Shown here: positions 22,132-34,050 of the stretch, one piece after another
Position numbering within the stretch: the stretch's first letter is position 1
Layout: the number at the start of each line of letters is the position of its first letter
Position numbers and translations under genes: made by a program
The notes under the pieces: generated by a model
Database searches by the model: none
The model's input: the letters and a program-made list of their open reading frames with translations, nothing else
Told to the model about the DNA's origin: nothing
NCBI GenBank assembly: GCA_963680875.1
Contig: OY804586.1
Span: 54,532,203-54,596,202, forward strand
Direction of reading: 5' to 3'
DNA: 64,000 nt
Source: Bathymodiolus brooksi
Taxonomy: Eukaryota > Mollusca > Bivalvia > Mytilida > Modiolidae

Positions 22132-24786
22132 TTAACCATCAATTTCCTGAGACAGGACAGCTCCAATGGCTTCATTACTTGCATCTGTGTCAAGTATAAA
22201 TGTCTTCGAAAAATCTGGATGAGCCAGAATCGGCGATGATACCAGTCGATTTTTGAGTTCTTCAAATGCTGACTGACATTCATTTGTCCATTCAAATTTT
22301 CGCCCTTTCTCTGTGAGTTTGTGCAAGCATTTTGCTAGTTTTGAAAAGTTTTGAATGAATTTTCTATAATACCCACAGAATCCCATAAATGACCGTAATT
22401 CTTTGACATTCGTTGGTACTGGCCATGATTCTACAATTTTTGTCTTTTCTGGATCGGTAGCTATTCCTGCTTCCGATATTACATGTCCCAAATAAACAAC
22501 TTTCTTGAGATGACATTTCTTTGCTTTTGATTTAAGTCCAGCAGCTAGCAGCCGATCGTAAACCTTTTTAAGGTTTGTGACCATGTCTTCAAATGAGCGT
22601 CCCAATACAATAATATCATCCAGATAAATCAGACACATGTCCCATTGCAACCCTGCTAGTGCTGTTTCCATCAATCTCTCAAATGTTGCTGGAGCTCCTT
22701 TTAGTCCAAATGGCATGACCCGAAATTCATAAAGTCCAGACCTTGTCTCAAAAGCGGTTTTGTGTCTATCACTACCCTCACATTCCACTTGCCAGTATCC
22801 CGAACATAGGTCGAGTGTCGAAAACCAGCAGCTACCAGATACATGATCAAATGAGTCATCAATGCGTGGTAATGGGTAGGCATCATTGATGGTTACCGCA
22901 TTCAAACGTCTGTAGTCAATACAGAAGCGGGTCGTTCCATCCTTCTCTCTCACCAAGACGACAGGCGATGACCAAGAGCTTGAGGATGGAGTAATTACTT
23001 CATTGTTCAACATTCCTTTTACTTGTTTGTCCACTTCCTTTGGTAAGGCATCTGGGAGTCTACGAGGTGGTTGTTTTATTGGATGTGCATAACCTGTAGC
23101 AATGTTATGCTTTACTACGTTTGTCCGTCCATAATCGCTATCTGAAGCTGCAAACAACCCTTCATATTCTTTTAGTAAACGCTTAGCTTCTGAACTTTGG
23201 TTGGGTGTTAAATGTTCTTGGGAGCGTTCCAGTAGATTAATTAAATCTGATCTCAATTCTCCTTCTTCATCAATTTTACTGTTGGGATTAACAACCTCTT
23301 GAACAGGACTGACCTGTGCCACAATAGTTCCCGGATAAATAATTTGAGTGTCCGCTGACGGATTCATAACTCTAACAAAGACATTCTTACTAACTTGAAC
23401 TAGTGAACGGCCTACAAGCGCTTTATCCTTTTTCAAAAATGTTTCGTTTGCTTCTACTAACATATCTGTTTCATATGTTAGCTTATTCGCTGAATCATCT
23501 ACTGCTCCTCTTGTTATCATTTCACTTTGAGCAGGCATGACAACTTTGTCATGTGCAACAACCCGAAAACAACCTAGTTTTCCTGCATACTTGAGACTTA
23601 CTCGCCTCCCATCTACCTCTAACATACTATTCTGTAAATCTATTAAACCTGCAATTGATCTCAAGCAATCCAAACCTATTATTCCGTCTACTGTGATTTG
23701 TGCAACTAATGCCTGCACTACCATATCTTTTGTTTCATCAAGTCGCATCAGAAAATTACCACGACCTAAAATCTTTAATTTGTCGCCACTAGCAGTCAAA
23801 ACTTCTTGATTTGTGCTAATCAGAGTTGGCCTAGCTACATCCGGTATCTTTTGATATATATCGGTTGATACTATAGACACAGCTGCTCCTGTGTCTACTA
23901 ACAACTTGCATTTGACTTGGTGAATATCAGCCTCTACGTACATACCTGCCTCTTGAGCGGCAGATGACACTCCAATACTACACTGTATACTACTCTGATT
24001 TGTTTTCACTTCGCTCCTAAGTGGTCTTGTTCTTCCGCGACCACGTCCAACATTCTCACTTTTCTTATCAGTTTGTGAATTCTCCTTCTGAGGATTCACT
24101 CTGTACCCGTTTTGTCTATTATCTTGACCACGACCAAAGTTTTGTCTATACCCACGTCCACGACCACAATTCTGTCCGTAAGCTTGACCACGTCCATAAT
24201 TAAATCTTGGTGTATTATCCAATTTGCGTGGTCTGAATTTTTCGTTCTTAAGCTGGTTGACATCTCTTTGTAAATCTGATAGTCTTTTTTGCATATCAGT
24301 CATTAATTTCATCATGTCTGTCTGATCTTTTGTTTTATCAGATACCTTGCCAGCAGTACTGTCTGCTGCAGTTGTACGTAAATATGAGCGGCCTTCCGTC
24401 ACCCTTCGTTCAGCTCTATTAAAAGTCTCCAAATCGACAGCCAGTCGAATAGCATCATTTAAATTTTGGGGACGTGACTGCTTAATGCGCATCCTCATTT
24501 CTGAGTCGGATAGAGCCTCTATAAAATGCTGCTTTGCAAGCGTGTCACGTACATTCTCCGGTACTGTAGGATAAGCCAGATTTACTAATCTTCTAATTGC
24601 CTGACCAAGTTCAGGTAGGCTTTCTGCTGGTTTTTGTCGTCGCTCAGTGAGCTGAACTCTGTACAGCTCAGTTTGATTAGGTGGGGCAAAACGTTCTTCG
24701 AGTGCTTTCACAAGAGATTTATAGTCTTGTTGCTTATCTATAGGCAAATCTCCTAATATGCCCTGGGCTTGTCCACGCAAAGCCAC
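22132..24786 (-). pseudogene. Ty3/gypsy 1 gag-pol: gag C-terminus, protease, RT, start of RNase H
   Basis: Domains in order: gag capsid-like region (about 1-150); an arginine/glycine/asparagine-rich segment (GRGQ..GQNCGRGRGYRQNF) where a CCHC knuckle would be expected; an aspartic protease with LLVDTGAAVSIV; and reverse transcriptase with FCIDYRRLNAVT, FSTLDLCSGYWQ, VMPFGLKGAPATF and the catalytic LIYLDDIIV. The start of RNase H, FILDTDASNEAIGAVLSQE, then runs into a stop at the insertion border. There is no CCHC motif; the RG-rich stretch may be its functional replacement in this clade. Confidence 0.92.
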
Positions 24787-25238
24787 AGCCAGATATAACC
24801 CCTTTTCATTTTCTGACCATTGATTTATACGAGATCAAGCATCAAAGTGAGACTTATAATCTAACCATGATGATGTACCATCATAGGTTGCAGCATTTAC
24901 ACGTGCAGTAGTTGAGCCTTTAGCAGCTGTCGGTTAAGCAGGTTTCTTAATTTGATCTGATTTTTGTCTCACTGTAACACCCGGAGGAACATAATTGTCA
25001 TATAACGGTTCCTTAAATCGAACTGCGGAGATACCCTCTCTTTCTCTATATGCACTTTCCTGCATACTTCTGAGCTCTTCATTTTGCCTTAATTGCTCTC
25101 TCAATTTCTCAATATCAACCTATATTCTGTCCACTTCTGTAGTTTCTCTTTGATCACTAACTCTTTTCCTTGATTGTCGTGCGATTGCGAAACCTGAATC
25201 GACCGGAAACCTACCGACTGACGCTCACCAGTCGCCAT
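24787..25238 (-). pseudogene. Ty3/gypsy 1 gag N-terminus, broken
   Basis: A likely start ATG is at 25238 (minus). The frame is lost after about 20 codons by a shift, and three in-frame stops (near 24835, 24933 and 25120) separate it from the open part of gag. Recognisable gag-like text includes YDNYVPPGVTVRQKSDQ and NQWSENEKGLYLA. Confidence 0.6.
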
Positions 25239-25422
25239 ATATTTTGGTGTTGACTGGACTGACCAACCCGTTCGTACCCGCTCACTTGTCTTGTGAGACG
25301 GTCAACCTCTGATTCTATTTCAGATAACTCTTCATCATAATCTGCCGTATTGCAAGTACAACAAATAATCAAACAATCAAAGAAGAAACGTATTTACAAT
25401 TTAAACAATTTATTTACACTAC

Positions 25423-25444
25423 TCGAATCCCACCGCTGCCACCA
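25423..25444 (-). promoter_or_regulatory. Primer-binding site, tRNA-Leu type
   Basis: On the minus strand, four bases inside the 5' LTR, begins TGGTGGCAGCGGTGGGATTC. This is complementary to the 3' end of a eukaryotic tRNA-Leu including CCA, so minus-strand DNA synthesis was primed by tRNA-Leu. Confidence 0.8.
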
Positions 25445-25448
25445 ATTT

Positions 25449-26041
25449 TGTAACGGGCCGGGTATCTATTGAAAATGATATGGTAAAGTAAATTAAAATA
25501 AATAGGAAAATAATCTGTAAGAAAGGGTTCGTACCTAAGTTAATTCTTAGGGTTCGAGATTTATTGTGTAAAATGAAAAGAACCTATCCAAATTAATTGT
25601 ATTATTTTAAAATGGTAGACAATTTTATATCTCAATTTAGCTCAGTAAACTACAACTATAACTATAAATAGAATGTTGGCTCGTTTTGAGCTATGCAACG
25701 ATCAACCGTTTTATCAGAATAACAAGCAAGACTTAAATCAGTAACTTCTGCTATTCGTTAAACCCTGATGTCTTGTTTTAGCTCAGTTCAGCTCAATATA
25801 CCTATTTAATCTTTCTAATCTTGTGGTATTCACTTCCCAAATGACACAAAACGAATGCAACGATCCGCGGCATTTTGACCGCCTTATATACTCTAAAATT
25901 TACTCGGGATCCTCTAATTAATCGACTACTTCTATGTAAAAACCCGATAATTCTACAATGGGATTTCCAACTTTATACATACAACATTGACGTAATGGAA
26001 AAATAGCGCTTTCAGTAAAGTGTTCATTTCATTTCACTACA
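25449..26041 (-). repeat. 5' LTR of Ty3/gypsy element 1
   Basis: 593 bp, same ends as the 3' LTR. It is followed by the target duplication ATAG and then the rest of the TTAA element. Confidence 0.9.
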
Positions 26042-26770
26042 ATAGTATCATTTTTGGAATTCCGTAATGGATAGAAATTCTAATGAAATGGGGTTAGTTG
26101 CATATAATTTTGAACCTGGATATTCAGAAGAAATGACGTAGTCAACAACATTCAATCGCTGAAGCTTCATCAGCTTTCAATGTTTAATTGTGTGTCCTCG
26201 GTACGATCGCAATGCAATATTTGTCAAGATTTTCGATTTTCGTAAAAACAAATTATCTGTTCAACTGAAGGAACTATTGAAATTAATCATTACCACACAC
26301 ATTTTCTTCAGATAAATTCTTCTCTAATTAATTTTATAAAGAGTATAAATGGCATTACTGGCAAACCCTCTTTTTGTCACGTTTTTTATGTGGTGAATAT
26401 TAGTAGAAATGAAATATAAGTTTATAAATGACGTGAAACATTTTAAGGGTTTCTATTTTTGTTTTTATTCTGAAGTTTATTCAACGTTTGTAGCGTATTA
26501 TTTGTCCATCAGCTATTCACTATTAACCTGAATAGATGGATTGTCGTCATACAATCCGGGTACAATATACTTTATGTGGTCTTAAATACTAGAGAGTTCC
26601 ACAAGATGTCTAATCCCATTATAAGGCGGGAAATTCAAAATTCGTTTTTTTAATCCCCTTATTCTTTTTAAGGAGATGAAATATTATCTTTGTTTGATAT
26701 GAACATTACCTGAAAACAACCATACTTTTGATTTTTAATTAAATATCTGGATGGTTTCGTTCTCCTTTAA

Positions 26771-27344
26771 AGGGAACATCTTTATAGCAAATCACTGATT
26801 GTAAAGGTCAGTTTCCTTTTCCCATTAATGAATAGTGCATATAAATTTAACCTGTATATAAAGGGCAACTGCTTGTAAAGGCTACATTATCAGGTTCTCT
26901 TGAATGGCCTTGATAAACAAGTTTTACTGTACATCTAACATATCATCTTCGCTAGATGAGTAGAGCGATCGTAACCCTTGGCTAGCGAAGATGCTAACAT
27001 ATGACCATGGATATGTTCCACTTGTTTTAAACACTTCCCGGCCCTTTCCTCATTCATGACTTATCACCGGGCTTGTAACTAGATTAACACGACGGGTGTC
27101 ACTAGTGTAGCAGAAATAATATTGTCCGTTCTTCGATTTACGAATTCTGATTACCCCTTTAGTATTTCCAAACTCTTCTTAATTAGATTGGCTCTCATGT
27201 TCCCTTGAGTGGCTTTTATATATACAGGTTTGACTACATATAATTTTGATTAGCTTGGCTTACATGTACAATGGTTTGTTGACTGAAGGAACCAATAAAC
27301 AACGTTTATGATAAGAATAAATTATATCACGTGACTTTTTACAG
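26771..27344. other. End of the large intron, with dispersed-repeat fragment and small hairpin
   Basis: 26941-26990 has inverted arms ATCTTCGCTAG / CTAGCGAAGAT. 27040-27190 is another fragment of the dispersed repeat seen at 14225. The acceptor 'gactttttacag' closes the intron at 27344. Confidence 0.6.
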
Positions 27345-28420
27345 GCGGTACAGTGGACGTCACGTGTTATGAGGTCAAGGGTGAATCACATCTCAGCGAA
27401 TTAGAAAGTCCGACAGGTGGACCTTGGGGTGGCATCACCGTAAATGAAGAATATTTTTCAAAATTAGAGGACATGTTTGGAAAGGATGTATGGAGCTCCT
27501 TTATGCAAAATTTTCCTGAAGACGTTTTAGAAGTCAAGAGAGGATTTGAAAGCAAGAAATGTGTTATTAAAGAGTCTTCAAATGATACCATAACAATGAG
27601 GTTCCCAATAACCCTGGTTCATGTGCTGAATGAAAAAAGACAGTCCAAAGAAACGATGGCTGAATATATAAAACAAACCACGTATTCACATTCGGTAACG
27701 GCCGTCAATGATAAAGTACGATTCAAAAATGATTTCATAAAAGAATGCTTCACAAAATCAGTAGAAGAAATAATAAACCATTTAAAAATGTTGTTCTCCT
27801 GCAAAAAGTTGTGTGGGAAAAAAATAGGAACAATTTTGATGGTTGGTGGATTTTCACAGTCTCCAGTTTTATGTGGTCGTATAAAAAGTGCATTTCCAAA
27901 TATGGAAGTTATCTGCCCTCAAGAGGCTGTACTCGCCATTGTAAAGGGGGCAGTGATGTTTGGAAATAACCCACGCTTGATTCAAGAACGAATATCCCCA
28001 AGAACATACGGGATATGTGTCAATGAACCATTCGATAGTACACAACATCCAACACACCTAAAAGGTATTGTTGAAGGACAGGAGAAATGTACGGATATAT
28101 TCAAAATCATTGTGAATAAGGGCCAGCAACTTGTTGTTGGAGAAAGCGTATTTGATGTCCATTGTTATCCGACGCATTCTTATGATACTGAAGCCTCTGT
28201 AGAAGTGTATGAAACAAGTGTGTCTAATCCTAAATATACAATTGATGACGGAGTAAGAAGATTGGGGCAGCTCTGCGTACCTATTCCCGATGTTGCAAGG
28301 GGCAAGTGTCGGCTAATAAAAATACAAATGCATTTTGGATATACTGAACTCTTTGTAACTGCCATAGAAGTAGACACAGATACAAAGGTTGATGCAAAGT
28401 TCCAATGTCTGATGACGTAA
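27345..28420 (+). CDS. HSPA12-like gene A, last coding exon (ATPase lobe II)
   Basis: Starts with GC completing the third Gly of DCGGGTVDV (phosphate-2) and runs open for 357 codons to TAA at 28418. It carries SPTGGPWGGITVNEEYF, where HSP12-type proteins have 'G.WGG..V...F', then LMVGGFSQSPVL (adenosine-binding loop, the family's VGGFAESP), AVLAIVKGAVMFGNNP and RISPRTYGICVNEPFD. These are the distinctive C-terminal HSPA12 motifs. No EEVD tail or HSP70 substrate-binding domain follows, as expected for this branch. Copy B's equivalent is beyond the window. Confidence 0.92.
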
Positions 28421-29542
28421 ACATTTCACCATAGAACATACTGATTTTTGTTATCATGGTTGTCATGGTGATCTTTGTTGGATTGGTTACAGTCAACATA
28501 TATACATGTACATGTAAATCGTTTTACAGTTTAAAATTACTATATACTCTATGTAAGATACATCAAATCCAAACCAAAGTAAAACCTTTGTATGATACGT
28601 GAGATTCTAATCCAGTGTAAAACATTTGTAGGAGACATGAAATCATAATTCAAAGTAAAACATTGTAAGAGACATGAGATCATAATCCAATGTAAAACCT
28701 TTATATGATACGTGAGATTCTAATCCAGTGTAAAACATTTGTAAGAGACATGAGATCATAATTCAGTGTAAAACATTTGTAAGAGACATGAGATCATAAT
28801 CCAATGTAAAACATTTGTAATATATATGAAATTATAATCCAATGTAAAACATTTGTAATATATATGAAATTATAATCCAATGTAAAACATTTGTAATATA
28901 CATGAAATTCTAATCCAGTGTAAAACATTTGTAAGAGACATGAGATCATAATTCAAAGTAAAACATTGTAAGAGACATGAAATTATAATCCAATGTAAAA
29001 CATTTGTAATATACATGAAATCATAATCCAATGTAAAACATTTGTAATATACATGAAATCATAATCCAACGTAAAACATTTGTAAGATATGTGAGATCCT
29101 AAACCAAAGTGATACTTTTGCATGATACATGAGATCCTCTTTCGTAAGTTAATGAAATCCTAAACTGAAGAAATATTTTGATAAGGTACATGAGATTTTA
29201 ATACAAAGTAATTTTTTGTAAGCTTTATGACATTCTAATCCTAATTAACACTTTTGTAAAATACATGGGATCCGAATCCAAATAATATTTTGCAAAGTAT
29301 ATTCGATCCTTATCTAAAGAACCCTTGTGTAAGGTAAGTGAGGTCCGAATCCAAAGTAATGCTTCTGTAAGATACATGAGATGAACCTCGTCTTTATCCC
29401 AGTTTCTAAGCCTCATACATATCAAATTTGTATTATAAGACACTTCACTAATATTGTCTCTTTATCCTGCAATTGCATGATTTTGAATACTAATAAAGAG
29501 GTAATATAAACTTCAGTGTTATCTTGTTATGGACCTAATAAA
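28421..29542 (+). other. 3' flank/UTR of gene A: ~40-bp minisatellite and polyadenylation candidates
   Basis: 28560-29100 consists of about 13 units of roughly 40 bp ('atgtaaaacatttgtaatat', 'acatgaaatcataatcc'), decaying to about 29220. AATAAA occurs at 29492-29497 and 29537-29542. If either is used, the minisatellite is transcribed in the 3' UTR; this cannot be decided here. Confidence 0.55.
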
Positions 29543-30089
29543 GCTTTCCCGGGTACCTGATTCATGTAGAGCTACGGTAAAAGACGGTAACAGTATATAA
29601 GTGCGGACGTCAGAAGGGACACCATTGAAAACGATTAAAACGACGATTGTTTCTGCTCTTTTCAGATAATTTTGTATTTGTTTTTGGACTTTTTTTGGCA
29701 TTGCAAGATAAACGCAATAGACGTACATTGTCGGTAAATATAAAATTAATTTGCACTCGCTCCGAAACAGACCAAAGGTTTGCTTTTCTACCTATTTCTA
29801 AAACTCACACAAATAAAATTTATATTTCCTGGTAATGTACGTATATTGTATATATACATAACACCAATTACACCATGCTGTCTTATGTGTATTAACATAT
29901 AGTACCACGCTGTCGTAACTAATATGTTGTCCTATCATATGTCTTTACGTTCTGAATTCGTGTTATGATGCCCGCTACGATTTCCGAGTAAAAAAGTATT
30001 TGCCTTCAGTTGTTTGTAGGAGGGCTCTTGTCTGTTCAAATACTAGTAGGTGATACAATGTAATAAACACCAGATTCATGGGTTACGGT
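29543..30089. other. Intergenic; nothing recognised
   Basis: AT-rich DNA with no conserved frame, repeat or RNA gene visible. Confidence 0.5.
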
Positions 30090-30337
30090 TGTGGTGTTTA
30101 ATGCCACTTTCACAATGTTTCATAGATATTCCAGTTATATCGTGGCGGTCAGTTTTATTGGTGTGGGAAACCGGAGTATCCGGAGAAAATTACCGATATG
30201 TAGCAAGTCACTGACAAACTGTATCACATATTGTTATATCGAGTACACGTCGCCATGAGCGGGATTCGAACTCACACTTTTTGTGGTGATAGGGTTAGTT
30301 GTAAATCCAACTACCATACGATCACGATGGCCCCTGT
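30090..30337. repeat. tRNA-derived SINE copy
   Basis: Contains 'atgccactttcac', 'tatcgtggcggtcagtttta', 'ccggagtatccggagaaaa', 'gcgggattcgaactcac' (box B, opposite strand) and 'gatcacgatggcccc'. An extra 'cacaatgtttcatagatatt' interrupts the core. Confidence 0.75.
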
Positions 30338-30372
30338 TCTATTCAATATTTCAACCGAATATAAATCTCAAA

Positions 30373-30482
30373 CGCTTGTATGTGGTATATCAGCTCTTGT
30401 ATGTGGTATATCAGCTCTTGTATGTGGTATATCAGCTCTTGTATGTGGTATATCAGCTCTTGCATGTGGTATATCAGCTCGC
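30373..30482. repeat. 21-bp tandem repeat, five units
   Basis: Unit CTCTTGTATGTGGTATATCAG, almost invariant. As 21 is a multiple of three, two forward frames stay open through it and create spurious ORFs. Confidence 0.9.
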
Positions 30483-31586
30483 AATGACAGTACAGTAAGC
30501 CTCGTTTATCATCCTTCCCTCCTTCTGTTATTACCTACCTGCTGACTCCATAAGCAAAACTCGTATCAAAGTTCAAGTGAGCTGAGCAGGACTTATCAAC
30601 TGTCAGCAGGAGTTATTACCAAATTCTCCCAAAATTTAACTGATAATTTCTGTGAAGATGACAAAAGTAAATAATATTCATCAACACCATTAGCTAGTTA
30701 ACATTTCATTTTTTAAGCATGACTCATATTAGAAACTGGCCTGTCAGCAATATCAACAAACATCGTCTACAAATATGTACTCACACAAGTCTTGATAACC
30801 TCTGTTGGGACAATTAACTTATTTTTACGTAATAATCGTGACGTTTGTGCTTTTTAAACCGGAACGGAATTGGTAAACAAAACCGCTAATAAAAAGGTGT
30901 GAATTATTTAAATGTTCATTATTATGAATCAGTCTTTGAACTATGTTTGTTTGTTAATTGTTCATCCAGTTACGTTATAATTTAATAATGAATGGTATGC
31001 AATGTATTTGCAAACTACTTATGAACTATGTTTGGGATCATACGATTTTTCGCGTGAAAATACAAATATTGAAACGTATGCATGTACCATATATCCGTGT
31101 TTTTGTTCGATTTAAGGATGATAAACATGTCATGTGAACCTCTGAAAGTGAATATGATTTGATTCTGCAAAAGTGAACCTACTCGACAGAATATGAAGTT
31201 TGTTACTTATTTTCTTCGCTCACTCGCCAACAAACTTGATTTATACTGCAATCGTTCTATTTGAACAGTCAAAATGCGTTGACAGTATATTTACAAGTGA
31301 TAAACGATCACTGACCGTTTATAACATTTAGGCCACGGCTACTTGACCTGATTGACGGGACTACTTTTTTTTTACCTTTGAAGGCTATTTCGTTGTGAAT
31401 GTAAACAAACCGTACATATAGTGTATTGTCGTAAATCACAACACCATGAAAAGACATTTATGAATTAAAATTTCTCATACTTTGTGTTTATATACAATGG
31501 TAGCGATATTCATTTTCATACTGCAATCTTTCTATTTGAGCAGTTAAAATGTGTTTACATTATATTTACAAGTGATAAACGGTCAC
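30483..31586. other. Intergenic, with a diverged direct repeat
   Basis: 31240-31320 and 31515-31595 share 'atactgcaatc.ttctattt', 'ttacaagtgataaacg' and 'tcactgac' about 275 bp apart. Otherwise nothing is recognised. Confidence 0.6.
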
Positions 31587-31702
31587 TGACTTGACATAAA
31601 ATTCGATATACGTATTCGGCACGAATCGGGGAAAATGCCCGGGAAACCCTCGCATTTCCCCGATTCTAAGTCTCATCCGTATATCGATTTTATGTCAAGT
31701 CA
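31587..31702. repeat. 116-bp imperfect palindrome
   Basis: Left arm TGACTTGACATAAAATTCGA onward, right arm ending TCGATTTTATGTCAAGTCA. The inner arms GAATCGGGGAAAATGC / GCATTTCCCCGATTC enclose a loop near 31639-31651. It could fold as a long hairpin or be a MITE with its arms nearly touching. Confidence 0.85.
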
Positions 31703-32394
31703 ATGCACTGTTATTATCTATATCCTGGCTCGGCAAGCTGATATTTTCGGTATCAATCAATTCACATCCAGAAAACATATACATGAACATATCAGTTCGC
31801 CGGAAAAAGATAATACTTCAAAGTATTTGAGGATGATTTGATTAAACTAATTCAATAACATTTGGTAAGCAGTGTAATTAAGCCTTTGACTGCGACGTTT
31901 CGTGTATAATTGTAACTTCGTGTGCGGTATTATTCCAGACGTTATGCTTTTTCAGCAGAGAGTGACGTCATTTAAGAAATAACAGTATTGTATTTGAGAG
32001 TGGGAGGTGTCAATTGTGGATTTGACGGTCGCAAATGCAGTTATGAAATTCTCTCAACGTGTACACACTAGTTTGAAAACATACAAATAAATGACAAAAT
32101 ATACTGTATGCACTTTTCAAATTCCCTCCGCTAAGAAATAGCAATGTAGTTGTGGATCCGCCATCTTGAAAACGTGAAATCCTACATGTCATATGTACAA
32201 CAATACACAAAAATAATTAAAATGCCTACCTTGAAAACTTATTTTAGTTAAATTCTATCTAAATTGAAGCGTACACGAAGCCAGATCTTTGCATTTTAAA
32301 CTGGAAGTCTTCATATGACGTCACGTTGTTTATGTGCCAAAATCGTTCAACAGTATTTCCCGGAATTTTAATTTTTTATGATTTTACAATTGTG
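31703..32394. other. Intergenic; nothing recognised
   Basis: No conserved ORF or named repeat. Confidence 0.5.
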
Positions 32395-32648
32395 TTTGTT
32401 ATTACCTCCCTTTTCGGTAAATGCTAGAGAATTGTTACAGTTGGTATCTTACCAAATTATGTACAAAAAACTTGTTTCATTACTTGTGTCTTTATATATA
32501 TAATATACAGATTTTATACAGATTTTCTCTATTTCGCCAGATAAAACGTTAAGATACTGTGTTCTAATGCGGACGTGATATTAACTATTTAAAAAATTCG
32601 ATATATATTTTTCAATAGTAACTTAATATCACGTCCGCATTCTTCTTC
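32395..32648. repeat. 254-bp dispersed repeat ending in a perfect hairpin, copy 1
   Basis: Closely matches 38911-39163 (direct), and its middle part matches 38540-38640 (inverted). The 3' end has 19-bp arms AATGCGGACGTGATATTAA (32566-32584) and its complement (32623-32641), with a 38-bp loop. The retroelement pol fragment starts right after it. Confidence 0.85.
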
Positions 32649-34050
32649 TCCAAGTACTTACCAAAGAATGATGGAAGAATGCTTATCTGACCTCCATTTG
32701 AAGATATGTTGCATTTTCATCGACGACGTCATCATATTTGGTAAAACTTATGAGGAACATCTGGATAATCTTCGCCTAGTATTCAACAGGATCAGGCAGT
32801 ACAACATGAAGCTTGCACCCTAAAAGTGTTCATTCTTTACACGTAAGGTGAAGTATGTTGGCCATGTTGTATCTGAAGCTGGTGTCGAGGTTGATCCAGC
32901 CAAAACGGAGAAAGTAGTAAATTGGCCAAAGCCTACCAACCCTGAAGATGTCAGACGTTTCCTTGGATTTGTTGGTTACTACCGACGATTTATCAGGCAG
33001 TTCAGCCATATCAGCAAACCACTCACTGATTTGATGCCGAACCCGACTTCAAAGAAATCCAAGAAACACCAACAAAAACCATGGCAATGGGGAGATGAAC
33101 AGGATATAGCATTTGAGACACTGAAGCAACAATTGATATCAGCTCCAATACTCGGCTATGCAAACTTTGAACTTCCCTTCGAGATTCACACTGATGCTTC
33201 AGGAACTGCACTTGGAGCCGTTCTATACCTAAAGCAAGATGGATTTAAAAAGGTCATCAGCTATGCCAGCAGAGGATTGACAAAGTCCGAGAAGCACTAT
33301 CCACCACACAAACTGGAATTTTTGGCTTTGAAGTGGGCAGTTTGTGACAAGTTTAAGGACTACCTACATGTATATGGCACCAACTTCACTGTGTTGACGG
33401 ACAACAATCCCATGACCTATGTGCTCACAACAGCTAAACTCGATGCCACTGGGCATAGATGGCTCGCGGCCCCTGCTGCATTTAACTTCAACATACTATA
33501 CCGCCCAGGAAATAAAAATGGAGATGCAGATGGTCTAAGCCGCATACCACAAACATATTCTAATTCAGACAACAGAGAAACCATCTCCATAGAATCTGTA
33601 CAAGCCATCTGTAACTCTATTCTTCCAAAAGCATACATTGAAAATCTAGCTGTCAATCCAGACATTGTACCATCACTTGAAGAAGATACACAAGATGATG
33701 ACATCATTGATTGGGTAAAAGCACAAGCAATGGATCCCGTTATTAAGCCATTCATCAAATACGTCAGAGAAAGGAGAAAACCTAAAGCAGCAGATGTTGG
33801 ACCTACACCACTTTTGCGACAGTTTAGTCACCTTCGTTTGGTAGATGACGTATTGTACCGAGAAGTAATCATCGATGAAGACAGGAAGAGACAATTAGTA
33901 CTACCATCTGCACATATCCAAACTATACTGGAAGCACTGCATGATGACATGGGCCATCTCGGCAAAGATAGGATGCTGTCACTTATCCGAGACAGATTTT
34001 ACTGGCCTGGTATAGACAAGGCAGTGGAGGAATGGATATCACAGTGTTAG
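32649..34050 (+). pseudogene. Ty3/gypsy element 2 pol: RT C-terminus, RNase H, integrase zinc domain
   Basis: 5'-truncated. RT text includes STYQRMMEECL and the catalytic CIFIDDVIIFG; an in-frame TAA lies at 32821. Then YVGHVVSEAG, RRFLGFVGYYRRFIRQFS, RNase H (IHTDASGTALGAVLYLKQDG, LTDNNPMTYVL, YRPGNKNGDADGLSR) and the integrase zinc region (HDDMGHLGKDRMLSLI, YWPGI). It stops at TAG 34048. The sequence family differs from element 1. Confidence 0.9.

Larger units (their letters stand above)
18235..26041 (-). mobile_element. Ty3/gypsy LTR retrotransposon 1, minus strand, degenerate
   Basis: Two direct LTRs (18235-18826 and 25449-26041) flank pol reading frames on the minus strand. The 4-bp target duplication is ATAG (18231-18234 and 26042-26045). 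A primer-binding site and a purine tract lie at the expected inner edges. Protease, reverse transcriptase, RNase H and integrase are all recognisable but are interrupted by stops, frameshifts and a 1-kb insertion, so the element is inactive. Length without the insertion is about 6.8 kb. It lies antisense to the host gene. Confidence 0.92.
18008..26766. mobile_element. TTAA-flanked DNA transposon (piggyBac-like, non-autonomous), interrupted by an LTR element
   Basis: Perfect 15-bp terminal inverted repeats AGGAGAACGAAACCA at 18008-18022 and, inverted, at 26752-26766 are each flanked by TTAA (18004-18007 and 26767-26770). TTAA duplication is the hallmark of the piggyBac superfamily. Without the LTR element inside (18235-26041) it would be about 950 bp, with no transposase, so it is a MITE-like non-autonomous copy. 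Confidence 0.75.
317..28420 (+). other. Gene model A: HSPA12-like gene with tandem N-terminal cassette exons (5' end outside window)
   Basis: Seven cassette exons (317-7861) and six further exons join in a single open frame with canonical GT-AG borders and matching phases: cassettes 1/1, then 9260-9447 (1/0), 11878-12088 (0/1), 13842-14185 (1/0), 15648-15875 (0/0), 16863-17016 (0/1) and 27345-28420 (1/stop). From 9260 onward this gives about 733 residues, of which about 600 form an HSP70-type ATPase of the HSPA12 branch (vertebrate HSPA12A is about 675 aa). Cassettes add about 240 residues if all are used. HSPA12 proteins have the actin-like ATPase fold but lack the usual HSP70 substrate-binding domain; bivalves carry large expansions, often tied to stress and immunity. 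Splicing is inferred from sequence only, and the start codon is not in the window. Confidence 0.75.

Noticed and set aside
28560..29220. A CRISPR-like array
   Set aside because: Spaced repeats of about 40 bp degrade gradually, with no unique spacers; this is a minisatellite in a eukaryotic genome. The same holds for 14570, 12095 and 30373.
30231..30545. Repeat protein '[14 protein letters not shown]'
   Set aside because: Produced by a 21-bp tandem repeat that leaves two frames open at once, fused to SINE sequence.
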